Origin: Oxalobacteraceae sp. CFBP 13730 | GTDB taxonomy: Bacteria; Pseudomonadota; Gammaproteobacteria; Burkholderiales; Burkholderiaceae_D | Length of the DNA stretch: 64,000 nucleotides | NCBI GenBank assembly: GCA_014841835.1 | Contig: JACYUQ010000002.1 | Coordinates: 558,001 to 622,000, forward strand | Reading direction: 5' to 3' | Shown: positions 40,950 through 50,462 of the stretch, in pieces | Layout of the letters: the number at the start of each line of letters is the position of its first letter | How positions within the stretch are numbered: position 1 is the stretch's first letter | Program-made: the position numbers and the translations under genes | Notes under the pieces: generated by a model | Seen by the model: the letters and a program-made list of their open reading frames with translations, nothing else | Told to the model about the DNA's origin: nothing | The model's database searches: none

Positions 40950-41678
40950 ATGACCCACGCCCAGTTCGCCACACTGTATGCCGTCATCATGCTGCTGGCA
41001 GCGCCCGCAGCTGCCAGGCAACAGACGAATGTCGTGTTTCCCGATGACCGCCACAGCGTCACACTCACCGGCCAGATCAAGGGGAATGGCGACCATGAGT
41101 ATCTGGTCGATGCGCGCGCAGGACAAGTGCTGACAGTAGATTTCAAGCCGACCAATGCTTCGGCCTACGTCAACGTCATCGCCCCAAACAGTACCGGCGA
41201 AGCACTGTTCGTGGGTTCCTCGGCCGGCAACCACTTCGCCGGCCCGGTGCCAGCCGACGGGTCGTATCGTGTGCTGGTCTGTCTGATGCGCAACGCCGCG
41301 CGCCGCAACGAAGTTGCCCGTTACACGCTGCGCATCGATCTTCGCGACGCGTCAGCCAACGCTGCACGGCACACGGGCGACGCACTGGTTCCCGGCACCC
41401 GCTACCACGCGACGGCAGACATCGTCTGCACGACATCGGACGGCGGCAAAACCGGCCCCTGCAAGGCAGGTGTCATCCGCCGTACGGGCGGCACCGCGAC
41501 CATCGAGCTCGCCACGCCCGACGGAGGTCAGCGCCGCATCTTCTTCACCAATGGCCAGGCAACGGGCAGCGATGCCGGGGGCAGCATGGACGTGCAACGC
41601 CAGGGCGATCTGCAGATCATCCGGATTGGCGCCATCGAAGTCTACCGGGTCCCGGACGCCTTCGTCGTCGGTGGGTAA
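40950..41678 (+). CDS. Secreted protein resembling g-type lysozyme inhibitor (PliG-like)
   Basis: 242 residues from ATG 40950 with GGAGG four bases upstream. Signal peptide about 1-22, then a beta-sandwich domain (about 25-130) with the traits of the PliG/pre-peptidase-C fold: VTLTGQIKGNGDHEYLVDA, AGQVLTVDFKPTNASAYVNV and the diagnostic RVLVCLMRNAARRNEVARY. PliG proteins protect the cell wall from goose-type lysozyme. A C-terminal extension (about 140-242) with two Cys is not part of that family and looks like a second small domain. Function is inferred from family only. Followed by the M13 peptidase gene, 67 bases away. Confidence 0.55.
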   Translation: MTHAQFATLYAVIMLLAAPAAARQQTNVVFPDDRHSVTLTGQIKGNGDHEYLVDARAGQVLTVDFKPTNASAYVNVIAPNSTGEALFVGSSAGNHFAGPVPADGSYRVLVCLMRNAARRNEVARYTLRIDLRDASANAARHTGDALVPGTRYHATADIVCTTSDGGKTGPCKAGVIRRTGGTATIELATPDGGQRRIFFTNGQATGSDAGGSMDVQRQGDLQIIRIGAIEVYRVPDAFVVGG

Positions 41679-41745
41679 GCGCGCCGGCCATCGGATCGCG
41701 CTTCAGTGGGGATTGTGAACAACCGCAAACAGCTGGGGGATAAAA

Positions 41746-43791
41746 ATGAACCACCTGCGTCGAACCATTTCTGCGCTGATGCTGACGCTGACGTCGTGTC
41801 TGGCGCCATGGGCGCAGGCCGCCCCTGCCACTGCCGCCATCGGTCGATGGGGTGTCGATACCGCAGGCCTGTCGACAACGATCCGGCCAGGCGACGATTT
41901 CTACCGCTACGTGAATGCCGGGTGGCTCAAAACTGCTGCGGCGCCGGCAGGCCTGCCCGCCATCGATTCGTTCGTCGAAGTGTATTTGTCGACCGAAAAA
42001 CGGGTCGCCGGCATCGTCGCGCAGGCTGGCGAAACAGCCGGGGCGCCGGGCAGTCCGGAGCAGATGATCAGCGACTTCCACCGCTCGCATGCGAACCGGG
42101 AGCGCCGCAACGCGCTGGGCATCACGCCGATTGCCAGCACGATCGCGATCATCGCAGGCACCACCGATAAACGCGAACTGGCCAGGATCATGGCCTATTC
42201 CTGGATCGAAGGCTTTTTCCCGACCGGTCCGATGAGCGATGCTGCCGTCCCGACCCGGCAGATTGCAGCGCTCGGCGTCGGTGGCCTGACCATGCCGTCG
42301 CGCGACTACTATCTCACCGACGCCGAGCCCTACATCGGCCACCGCAAGGCATTGCTCGATTACATCGCAGCGAGCTTTCGCCGTGCCGGGTTCGCCGATG
42401 CCGATGCGCGCGCCAGCAAGGTGCTGGCGCTGGAAACCGCGATCGCCAAGCGCCACTGGAGTGTCGAGCAGCGCCGCGACGTGGTCCGGATGAACCACGT
42501 CATGACCCCGGGCGAACTGAAGAAGTATGCACCCGGGTTTCCCTGGGATGCATTTCTGGCAGAACTGAAGTACGACAAGCAGCCGAAGTTCAAGGTCACG
42601 ACCGATACGGCGGTGCGTGACCTGGCCCGGCTGTTTGCCACCACGCCAGCCGCCGACCTGCAGACCTTCCTTGTCTTCAAGACGCTCGATGCATGGGCCG
42701 ATTCGCTGTCCGAGCCGTGGGTCCAGGCGCACTTCGATTTCCATGGCAAGCGCCTGCAGGATACGCCGCAACGACGGCCGCCCGAACTCGAAAGCATCAT
42801 GGCGGTAAGTTCGGTGCTCGGCGAAGAGATCGGCCGCATCTATGTCGCCCGGTATTTCGGGGCCACGGAACGCGCACAGGTCGAGGAGATGGTGAATTAT
42901 CTGCGCGCCACCTACCGTGACCGTATCAGCAAGCTCGACTGGATGGATGCGCCAACCCGGGCTGAAGCGCTGAAGAAACTCGACAAGGTCACGCGCTACA
43001 TCGGTTACCCCGAACGCTAGCATGACCGGTCGATGGTCCGGATCGCAGCCGACGACCTCGTCGGAAACTATCGCCGGCTGTTCGACTGGATGCGCGCCGA
43101 CGATCTGCAAAAGTTGAAGGAACCCACGCGAAAATGGGAGTTCCCCTACAGCCCGCAAGAAATCAATGCGGGTTATTCGCCATCGGCCAATTCGATCACG
43201 TTCGCAGCCGGGATACTCCAGCCGCCCTTTTTCGACCCGAACGCCGACGCAGCGGTGAACTTTGGCGCAATCGCAGCGGTTATCGGCCATGAATTCGGCC
43301 ACGGTTTCGACGACCAGGGGAGCCGCGCCGACGGCGACGGCAAGCTGCGTGACTGGTGGTCCAAGGCCTCGCGCCGCGAATTCGAGAAGCGCACGCAAGG
43401 GCTGGTGGTTCAATTTGACGGGTACGAACCGCTTCCTGGACTGCACATCAATGGCCGCCAGAATCTTGGCGAAAACATCGGTGACCTGGGTGGCCTGTCG
43501 GTCGCCTACGCTGCCTACCGCAGCTTCGTGCAGGCGAAACAGGGCGGGAATGCGCCGGTGCTCGATGGCTACAGCGGCGACCAGCGCTTTTTCCTCGCCT
43601 GGGCCCAGCTCTGGCGCAACATCACCAGCGAAGGCGAAACACGCCGCCGCACGCTGGCCGATCCGCACAGTCCTGGCGAGTTTCGGGTCAACGGCGTCGT
43701 GCGCAATGTCGATGCCTGGTACAAGGCATTCGATGTCAAACCAACCGACAAGCTGTACCTGCCCCCCGAGAAACGGGTGAAAATCTGGTAG
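41746..43791 (+). pseudogene. M13 (neprilysin/PepO-like) metallopeptidase gene interrupted by an in-frame amber codon
   Basis: The two halves (41746-43020 and 43033-43791) are in the same frame and together make one 681-residue M13 peptidase; only the TAG at 43018-43020 separates them. It follows GYPER where relatives have a conserved Trp (KWRDYS), so a single TGG to TAG change explains it. The first half has the signal peptide and lid domain (DDFYRYVNAGWLK); the second has the zinc motif HEFGH (His515) and ENIGDLGG. If translated without readthrough, the first product lacks the active site. GGGGG precedes the ATG. Function of intact relatives: periplasmic degradation of peptides. A sequencing error or stop readthrough cannot be excluded from this sequence. 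Confidence 0.85.
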
Positions 43792-43857
43792 CCCGGGTGT
43801 GCTGTACCGGACCTGATGCGCCGGCTTTGTTTGCAAATAATTAAAAGGAGATCGCAC

Positions 43858-44664
43858 ATGAACAATACGATGCGGCAGCTCGTCGTGGCATGCACGGCAC
43901 TGGCCATGGCCCTCAGCCCGACGGTATCCATTGCCGCCAGCGCCGACGACCTGCGCGACCTGGTGGGTGCCCGCGCCGCCGGTGGCGAGAACACACTCGA
44001 ATCCAGGGGCTGGGTGTCGATTACCGGCCACCATTCCGGCAACGCTTCGTACACCTATTGGTGGAATGCCTCGCGCAAGAGCTGCGTGATGGTCAGGACC
44101 AGCGATGGCCGGTTCGCGGCGATCTCCGACGTGAGCAAGGGCGACTGCAACCAGAAGAGTGACAACAACGATGCTGCCGTCGCCATCGGCGCCGTCGGCG
44201 CCATCGCCCTCATCGCGGCGCTGGCATCGCACAAGTCGGGGCACCACGACGATGGCAAGCACTATGCCGACCGGGAACAGGAGGCCGATTATGAACGCGG
44301 TTACAACGATGGCATGTACAACCAGCCCTACCACAATTATTCACGCAGGGATGCTTACAGCGCCGGCTACGAAAGCGGCGTCCGGCAACGCGGCCAGAAT
44401 ACGGCCTACCGGGACGATCACCGCTGGGGCGGCGGTTATGCCGCGTCGGTGGATGTGTCCGACCTGACCGGCGCGCGTGCATCGGGCGCCGAGAACAGCC
44501 TCGAGTCGCGCGGGTTCGTCCGCGTCGATGGTTTCCAGTCGGGCGGCGATGGCAAAGGCACGATCTGGTGGAATGGCCGTACCCGACAATGCCTGCAGGC
44601 CATCACGGTGGATGGCCGCGTCGACAGCCTGTCCGATATCGGCAGCCATCGGCGTTGCCGCTGA
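43858..44664 (+). CDS. Secreted protein with a duplicated 65-residue domain
   Basis: 268 residues; AAAAGGAG seven bases before ATG 43858. Signal peptide (1-26), then repeat 1 (about 30-98: DLVGARAAGGENTLESRG, WWNASRKSCVMV, ending DC) and repeat 2 (about 200-265: DLTGARASGAENSLESRG, WWNGRTRQCLQA, ending RC). Each unit has WWN and two Cys. Between them are an Ala/Ile-rich helix (about 105-122) and a His/Tyr/Asp-rich linker with DADYERGYNDGMYN-like repeats. The repeats are clearly an internal duplication. Not recognised; it may bind cell wall or surface glycan. It follows the broken M13 gene. Confidence 0.8.
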   Translation: MNNTMRQLVVACTALAMALSPTVSIAASADDLRDLVGARAAGGENTLESRGWVSITGHHSGNASYTYWWNASRKSCVMVRTSDGRFAAISDVSKGDCNQKSDNNDAAVAIGAVGAIALIAALASHKSGHHDDGKHYADREQEADYERGYNDGMYNQPYHNYSRRDAYSAGYESGVRQRGQNTAYRDDHRWGGGYAASVDVSDLTGARASGAENSLESRGFVRVDGFQSGGDGKGTIWWNGRTRQCLQAITVDGRVDSLSDIGSHRRCR

Positions 44665-44728
44665 CGTTATACAGCGCCTCCGACGACGACGGCGCGCTCC
44701 AAGGCCGAACGTGCTGTGCCGGCAGCGA

Positions 44729-44762
44729 GGTATCCTTGTGCAACTATTTCCACAAGGATACC
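44729..44762 (+). promoter_or_regulatory. 12-bp inverted repeat covering the ribosome binding site of the FAD monooxygenase gene
   Basis: GGTATCCTTGTG (44729-44740) and CACAAGGATACC (44751-44762) are exact inverted repeats with a 10-base loop. The right arm contains the AAGGA ribosome site, and the ATG begins two bases after it. In RNA it would hide the start site; in DNA it could be an operator. Confidence 0.75.
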
Positions 44763-44763
44763 T

Positions 44764-45948
44764 ATGGCTGCATCCCCTGCCAAGCGCCTGCACATCGGCG
44801 TCATCGGCGCCGGCACCGCTGGCCTGGCCACGGCAATTGCCTTCGCCCGCGCCGGACACGCGGTCGACGTGTTTGAAAAACACCCGGCTCTGGCAACGCT
44901 TGGCGCCGGTGTGCTGATTCAGCCGCAGGGCGTGGCCGCGCTCGATGAACTGGGCGTGGGCGCAGCGTTCAATGCCATCAGCCTGCCGATCGATCGCCTC
45001 GTCGGCCGGTGCGAGCGTGGCTGGACCCTGGTCGACATCCCCTATACCGGCCTGCAGGCGCGCGCCGTCAGCCGATCGGCGCTGGGCGGTGTGCTGGAAC
45101 GGGAATCCCACGCGCTGGGCGTGCGCCTGCACTTCGGCTGCGCCGTGGGCGCCATCGGCGTCGAGAACGGCGCTGGCACCGTCGATGCAGGTGGCGTGTC
45201 GCACCGCTTCGACCTGGTCGTGATCGCCAACGGCGCTTCGTCGATGCTGCCTGCGGCCACCGGGCTGGCGGTGGCATCGCACCAGCACACGTGGGGCGCG
45301 CTGTGGGCCCTGATCGACCTGGACGACTGGCCCGATGCGCATCTGCTGGCGCAGCGCTACGGCGGCACCGAGCGCATGTACGGCATCATGCCAACCGAGC
45401 GTGTGAACGGCGCGCTGCGCGTATCGCTGTTCTGGAGTCTGCGCAGCGACCGCTATGACGCCTGGCGCGCCGCACCGCTGGACGACTGGAAACGGGAACT
45501 GCTTGCCCTCTGGCCCGAATCGAAGCCGGTCGTGGACCGTCTCCATTCGCACAGCCAGCTGGCGTTTGCCCGCTACCACCACGCGCGGCCGTCACGGCTG
45601 GCAGCCGGCCCGATCTGCATGGTCGGCGACGCCGGCCACGCCATGAGTCCACAACTGGGCCTGGGCACGACGCTGGCGGTGCAGGATGCGCTTGTGCTGG
45701 CCCAATGCGTCGAAGTGCATGGCGCGGCCGCCGGGGCACTGCGCTATTCGGCCAGCCGCCTGCGCACCGTGCGCGCCTACCAGGCCCTGAGCCGGACGCT
45801 CACGCCATGCTTCCAGTTTGACGGCAAGGGATTGTGGCGCGACCTGCTGTTTGCCGGCGCGCTGAAGGTCCCGGGCAGCCGCTACCTCATGTACCGCAGC
45901 ATTGCCGCGCCGCGCCGCTGCCTGCGCCAGGCCTGGGCCGCAGCCTAG
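44764..45948 (+). CDS. FAD-dependent monooxygenase
   Basis: 394 residues. Rossmann motif GVIGAGTAGLATAIAFARAGH (about 11-30), the DG-like substrate and FAD segment LGAGVLIQPQGVAALDELG, and the conserved GDAGHAMSPQLGLGTTLAVQDA of class A flavoprotein monooxygenases. It hydroxylates an aromatic or related compound with NAD(P)H and oxygen; substrate unknown. ATG 44764 follows AAGGATACCT. Its stop shares the CTAG with the opposite-strand DNA polymerase II stop (4-base overlap). Expression may be controlled by the hairpin at its ribosome site. Confidence 0.9.
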   Translation: MAASPAKRLHIGVIGAGTAGLATAIAFARAGHAVDVFEKHPALATLGAGVLIQPQGVAALDELGVGAAFNAISLPIDRLVGRCERGWTLVDIPYTGLQARAVSRSALGGVLERESHALGVRLHFGCAVGAIGVENGAGTVDAGGVSHRFDLVVIANGASSMLPAATGLAVASHQHTWGALWALIDLDDWPDAHLLAQRYGGTERMYGIMPTERVNGALRVSLFWSLRSDRYDAWRAAPLDDWKRELLALWPESKPVVDRLHSHSQLAFARYHHARPSRLAAGPICMVGDAGHAMSPQLGLGTTLAVQDALVLAQCVEVHGAAAGALRYSASRLRTVRAYQALSRTLTPCFQFDGKGLWRDLLFAGALKVPGSRYLMYRSIAAPRRCLRQAWAAA

Positions 45949-48368
45949 AACAACGCGCCCTGCCCACTGGTGATGTGGCGGGTGAGACTGGCGAAACTGT
46001 CGCCCAGAAACGGCAGGATCGCGTCGGCAATCGGTTCGAGCTGGCGCGTCAGGTAATGCTCGTAATCGATCGGCGAGCGGCGCAGCTCCAGCGGCTCGGG
46101 CCCATCGTGCGTCATCACGTAGCGGATCCAGCCGCCCTTGCGGTACAGCGCGTGGCGGCCGTTGCGCAGGTGATGTTCATCGGCCATGCGCGCGGCGCGC
46201 ACGTGTGGCGGAACGTTGCGTTCGTAGTCGTCCAGCGCCCGCCGCAGGCGCTTGCGGTACACCAGATCGTCATCGCACTCGCCGCGCAGCATCCGCGCCA
46301 CCAGTTCGCGCACGAAGTCCTCGTACGGCTCGCCCTTGAAGATCCGTTCGTACAGGCCTTGCTGGAACTGCTGGGCAAGCGGCGTCCAGTCGCTGCGCAC
46401 CGTCTCGAGGCCCTTGTAGACCATCTCGTCACCACCGTCGGGCGTGGTGGCCAGCCCGGCGTAGCGCTTCTTGCTGCCTTCGTCCGAACCGCGCACGGTG
46501 GGCATCAGGAAGCGCCGGAAGTGCACGTCGTATTCCAGTTCGAGCGCACTCTCAATGCCCAGTTCATCTGCCAGATGCGTCTTCCACCAGCCGTTCACAT
46601 GATTGACCAATATGTTCCCGATGTGGCGCGCATCGTCTTCGGTATGCGGGGCGCCCAGCCAGACGAAGGTCGAATCGGTGTCGCCGTAGATGACCTGGTA
46701 GCCCTGCTCTTCGATCAGCGCGCGCGTGCGGTGCATGATGTCGTGGCCCCGCATCGTGATCGACGAGGCCAGGCGCGGATCGAAAAAGCGGCAGCCCGTC
46801 GTACCGAGCACGCCGTAGAAGGCATTCATGATGATCTTGAGCGCCTGCGACAGCGGCGCATTCTGCGCCTTCTTGGCCGCCTCCCTGCCCGCCCAGACTT
46901 GCGTGACGATGTTCGGCAGGCAGTGCCGGGTGCGCGAAAAGCGCCCGCCCCGGTAGCCGGGCACCGTGGTTTCTTCGGGCTCGCGCAGGCCCTCGATCAG
47001 GCCCAGCGGGTCGATCAAAAAGGTGCGGATGATCGACGGGTACAGGCTTTTGTAGTCCAGCACCAGCACCGAGTCGTACAGGCCCGAGCGTGAATCCATC
47101 ACGAAGCCACCCGGGCTGTCGGCGCCCTCGACGTCGCCGATATTCGGTGCCACCCGGCCCTGGCGGTGCAGCAGCGGCATGTACAGGTGCTCGAACGCGG
47201 CCACCGACCCGCCGCTGCGATCGGCCGCCAGCCCCGTCACGCTGGCCCGCTCGAGCAGGAAGTCCAGCAGCCGGGTCTTGTCGAAGATGCGGGTGACCAG
47301 CTCGCAATCCATGACGTTGTAATAGGCCAGCGCCGGCTTGTCCTCGTTGAACATGCGGTCGATTTCGGCCATGCGGTCATGGGGATTGTCGATCGCCTTG
47401 CCCACGCCCAGCAGCGTGCGCGAGACGTTTTCGAGACTGAACGACGGGAAGGTCCAGGTGGCCGAATGCAGCGCGTCGATGCCATCGATGACGAGGCGCC
47501 CGGCGATGCAGATGAAGTAGTGTTCCTGACCGCTGCCTCTCCCGCTGCCATTGCCACCGCCTTTGCCACCCGCTTCGCGCCACTCGATCGCGCTGCCGTC
47601 GCGCCCCAGGCGCAGCGGGCGCTTCATGCCCTCGGCATGGCGCTGCAGCACGCGCATGTCGAACTGGATCACGTTCCAGCCGATGATCGCGTCCGGATCA
47701 TGCTGCACGAACCACGCTTCCATGCGGTCGAGCAGCTCGCGCCGCGTGGCGCAGTAGGCGAGATCGTAATCGCGCGGGCCATCGATGCCATTGGGCGGTC
47801 CCAGCATGTACACCTGGCGCTGCCCACAGCCTTCGAGCGCGATCGAGCGCAGTTCGCCCTGGAACGTGGTCTCGATATCGAGCGACACGGTGCGGATGGT
47901 CGGCCGGTAGCCGGGCGCGGGCTTCATCACGCCCTCGACCAGCAGGTGCGGATTGCCCTCGACCGGCTGTCCCGCAAACACGACGGGCGCGGTGATGAAA
48001 CGCTCCATCAGGTAGCGCTCGGGCGGGCGCACGTCGGCCTCGAACACGTCCAGGCCATGCTGGCGCAGGCGCCGTTCGATCTGCATCAGCTGGCGGTACT
48101 TGCGGCAGTACAGCCCTGCGACGGGCCGGTGTTGAAAGTCGAGCAGGTCGAGCGGGCGCAATTCCCAGCCCCGTTCATCCTGCAGCAGCTGTTCGACCGT
48201 GCCGCGCTGCGCTTCGGGAATGAACGCGACCGGGGTCTGCACCGGGATGCGCACGCAGCGCGGGCCGGCGTCGGTGGCGAGCCAGAACTCGACTTCGCAG
48301 CCGGCAGGCGTGTCGCGCCAGTGGCGCGTCAGCAGAAAGCCGGTGCTGTCCGACGCCGCATCGTCCAT
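45945..48368 (-). CDS. polB: DNA polymerase II (family B)
   Basis: 807 residues. Exonuclease motifs: SLDIETTFQGELRS (Exo I), IIGWNVIQFDMRVL (Exo II), YYNVMDCELVTRIF (Exo III). Polymerase motifs: VLDYKSLYPSIIRTF (A), KIIMNAFYGVLGT (B) and YGDTDSTFVW (C), with both catalytic Asp. So it is a complete proofreading polymerase used in damage tolerance and restart. A Gly/Ser-rich insert (GGKGGGNGSGRGSG) lies between Exo II and Exo III and looks like a flexible linker. Start ATG 48368 lies one base after the stop of the DUF455 gene, so the two form an operon. Confidence 0.95.
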   Translation of the reverse strand: MDDAASDSTGFLLTRHWRDTPAGCEVEFWLATDAGPRCVRIPVQTPVAFIPEAQRGTVEQLLQDERGWELRPLDLLDFQHRPVAGLYCRKYRQLMQIERRLRQHGLDVFEADVRPPERYLMERFITAPVVFAGQPVEGNPHLLVEGVMKPAPGYRPTIRTVSLDIETTFQGELRSIALEGCGQRQVYMLGPPNGIDGPRDYDLAYCATRRELLDRMEAWFVQHDPDAIIGWNVIQFDMRVLQRHAEGMKRPLRLGRDGSAIEWREAGGKGGGNGSGRGSGQEHYFICIAGRLVIDGIDALHSATWTFPSFSLENVSRTLLGVGKAIDNPHDRMAEIDRMFNEDKPALAYYNVMDCELVTRIFDKTRLLDFLLERASVTGLAADRSGGSVAAFEHLYMPLLHRQGRVAPNIGDVEGADSPGGFVMDSRSGLYDSVLVLDYKSLYPSIIRTFLIDPLGLIEGLREPEETTVPGYRGGRFSRTRHCLPNIVTQVWAGREAAKKAQNAPLSQALKIIMNAFYGVLGTTGCRFFDPRLASSITMRGHDIMHRTRALIEEQGYQVIYGDTDSTFVWLGAPHTEDDARHIGNILVNHVNGWWKTHLADELGIESALELEYDVHFRRFLMPTVRGSDEGSKKRYAGLATTPDGGDEMVYKGLETVRSDWTPLAQQFQQGLYERIFKGEPYEDFVRELVARMLRGECDDDLVYRKRLRRALDDYERNVPPHVRAARMADEHHLRNGRHALYRKGGWIRYVMTHDGPEPLELRRSPIDYEHYLTRQLEPIADAILPFLGDSFASLTRHITSGQGALF

Positions 48369-48369
48369 G

Positions 48370-49158
48370 TCAGCGATAGCGTTCCAGCTCGGCCTCGGAA
48401 AAGCCGGCCGCGCGGCGCCCTTCGATATTGAATGGGCCCTTGAGCACGGGCGCCTTGTAGCGCACGGTAAGTTCGTCGTAGGTGGCGATCGGCTCGAGGC
48501 CGCGCGCCAGGCACAGCTCGAGATACCAGCGGTTACCGATTTCAACGTGCCCCACCTCGTCGACCAGCAGGCGGTCGAGGATCAGCGCCGCAGCCAGGTC
48601 GCCCGCCTGCGCGATCTTCTTGCGCAGCGGCGGGATCGCGTCCAGGCCGCGCGCTTCGAGCGTGCGCGGCACCAGCGCCATGCGCGCCAGCACGTCGTCA
48701 CTGGTCTTGGCGACCATCTCCCACAGGCTGTCGTGGCCCGGGAAGTCGCCGTACGCATACCCGAGCGTGCCCAGATGATCGCTCAGCATCGTGAAGTGCA
48801 GCGCCTCTTCATCGGCCACCAGCAACCAGTCCAGATAATACTGCTCGGGCATCCCGTCGAAACGCCACAGGGCGTCGAGCGCCAGATTGACGGCGTTGAA
48901 CTCGATGTGCGCCAGCGCGTGCACCAGCATCGCGCGCCCTTCCGGCGTGCCCATCGAGCGGCGGCCCACCTGCAACGGCGGCACCAGTTCGGGCCGCGCC
49001 GGACGGCCAGGGATGCCGGGCGGCGCCGTCATGACGGCCTGGGTGTCGATGGCGACCTGACCAGCCTTGCACGCGGCTGACAGCGCGGCGACCGCCCTGG
49101 CTTTGGCGGCGGGGTCGGCGTCGAGCAGTGCGTGCAGCGCGGCGGCGCGGAGTTCCAT
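48370..49158 (-). CDS. Ferritin-like DUF455 protein
   Basis: 262 residues from ATG 49158. Helical ferritin-like domain with carboxylate and His pairs placed as diiron ligands: ALAHIEFNAVNLALDA, ADEEALHFTML, VDEVGHVEIGNRWY. DUF455 proteins (MiaE-like fold) have no settled role. It precedes polB by one base, which is a fixed pair in many betaproteobacteria, but the link is unexplained. Confidence 0.88.
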   Translation of the reverse strand: MELRAAALHALLDADPAAKARAVAALSAACKAGQVAIDTQAVMTAPPGIPGRPARPELVPPLQVGRRSMGTPEGRAMLVHALAHIEFNAVNLALDALWRFDGMPEQYYLDWLLVADEEALHFTMLSDHLGTLGYAYGDFPGHDSLWEMVAKTSDDVLARMALVPRTLEARGLDAIPPLRKKIAQAGDLAAALILDRLLVDEVGHVEIGNRWYLELCLARGLEPIATYDELTVRYKAPVLKGPFNIEGRRAAGFSEAELERYR

Positions 49159-49282
49159 GGTGTGGCCTAGCAAATCGAGAGCAGCATTTTACTCAATCTA
49201 CCGTCGTTGATGGTTCCCAATTCATCCGCAACCATGGCGGGGGATACTCGACATCGAGAAACTGCCGGGACATCTACAACAT

Positions 49283-49657
49283 ATGCGCTTCTGTCTCTAC
49301 ATTGTCCTGATCGCAGCCTTGCTTGCTGGCTGTCGCGATTCTGTCGAAGACCAGGCAAACAAGCTCGGTAACCGTGAGTTTACAACGGATGTCTGGGCCA
49401 AGGCGTCAGACTTGCAGCGAGGAGAAATGACGGCATCGCTGCTAAAGAAACATGATTTGAAGCGGTCGAGCGAGAGTGAGATCGTGGCACTGCTTGGCCG
49501 CCCTACCGGCTACTACGACGATGACACCAATCCTGCGTACGTCGTCGGGCCAACTACCGTCGAAAGCGTGTATACAAAAGGCTATTTAATGGTGTTTGAA
49601 ACCGATAAAGACAACGGCAAGGTAGAGCGCATCTTCTTCGTGCCCGCCGTCGAGTGA
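49283..49657 (+). CDS. Small lipoprotein of unknown function
   Basis: 124 residues with a lipobox LIAALLAGC (Cys17) after a short signal. The mature part has a SmpA/BamE-like pattern: MTASLLKKHDLKRSSESEIVALLGRPTG, with later beta strands (YLMVFETDKDNGKVERIFFV). It could be a small outer-membrane-lipid-anchored protein. The ribosome site is weak. GC content and codon use look lower than the neighbours, a possible sign of acquisition. Stands alone between DUF455 and the LytTR pair. Confidence 0.75.
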   Translation: MRFCLYIVLIAALLAGCRDSVEDQANKLGNREFTTDVWAKASDLQRGEMTASLLKKHDLKRSSESEIVALLGRPTGYYDDDTNPAYVVGPTTVESVYTKGYLMVFETDKDNGKVERIFFVPAVE

Positions 49658-49676
49658 TGTCGCAGCGCCAATTCCG

Positions 49677-50462
49677 CTACATCTGCCTGAACAGATGCGC
49701 ATACACCGGACTGACACGCGGCTTTTCCGGCCGGCCACGCAGTGTCAGCATCACCTTGCCCAGATCATCCCGCACCGCAGTGGTCACGCATCCCATATTC
49801 ACCACGGTGCTGCGGCTCACCTGACGAAACTGAGCGCTGTCGAGCTGCGGCAGCAGTTCCTTCAGCGGCAACCGGATCAGCGCTTCGGCGTCTGCGGTGA
49901 CCACATTGACATACTTGTCGATCGCCTGAAAGTACACGACGTCCGGCACCGGGATCATGCGCACCGCGTTGCCGACCGCCGCCCGGATCACGCTCAAGCG
50001 CTCGCTCGCCGCGGCGCGTGGCGCCAGCGCCTGCAACTGCCCGAGCAGCTGGCCCAGTGCATCCGGCGCCATCGCCGTGCGCGCCTCCAGCGCCCCACGC
50101 AGCCGCTCGACGGTCTTGCCCAGCCGCGCGCTGCTGACCGGTTTGAGCACGTAGTCGAACGCCGCGTGCTCGAAGGCCTGCACCGCGTAGTCATCAAACG
50201 CAGTGACGAACACGATGTGCGGAAACGGCGCCGGCCCCTCCCAGCGCTCGGCCAGTTCTTCGGCCACTTCCAGCCCGCTCTGGCCCGGCATGCGGATGTC
50301 CAGGAACAGCACGTCCGGTCGCAGCGCCAGGGCCTGCTCCACGGCGACCACGCCGTTGGGCGCAGTCGCGACGATGTCGATGCCGGGCCACAGGCCTTGC
50401 AGTGTTTTGGCCAGCGTGGCGGCCAGGATCGGTTCGTCTTCGGCAATCAGCGCACGGGTCAT
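49677..50462 (-). CDS. LytTR-type response regulator (AlgR/LytR-like)
   Basis: 261 residues: receiver domain (1-125, phospho-acceptor Asp in DVLFLDIRMPGQSG) and LytTR DNA-binding domain (about 155-258, with YFQAIDKYVNVVTADAEALIR and FRQVSRSTVVNM). Its start overlaps the stop of the kinase gene (ATGA), so they are a coupled two-component system. Targets unknown; relatives control surface polysaccharide, biofilm or autolysis genes. Confidence 0.94.
   Translation of the reverse strand: MTRALIAEDEPILAATLAKTLQGLWPGIDIVATAPNGVVAVEQALALRPDVLFLDIRMPGQSGLEVAEELAERWEGPAPFPHIVFVTAFDDYAVQAFEHAAFDYVLKPVSSARLGKTVERLRGALEARTAMAPDALGQLLGQLQALAPRAAASERLSVIRAAVGNAVRMIPVPDVVYFQAIDKYVNVVTADAEALIRLPLKELLPQLDSAQFRQVSRSTVVNMGCVTTAVRDDLGKVMLTLRGRPEKPRVSPVYAHLFRQM

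Noticed and set aside
41617-44334. 905-codon minus frame
   Set aside because: Antisense to the M13 gene and its neighbour; no family features.
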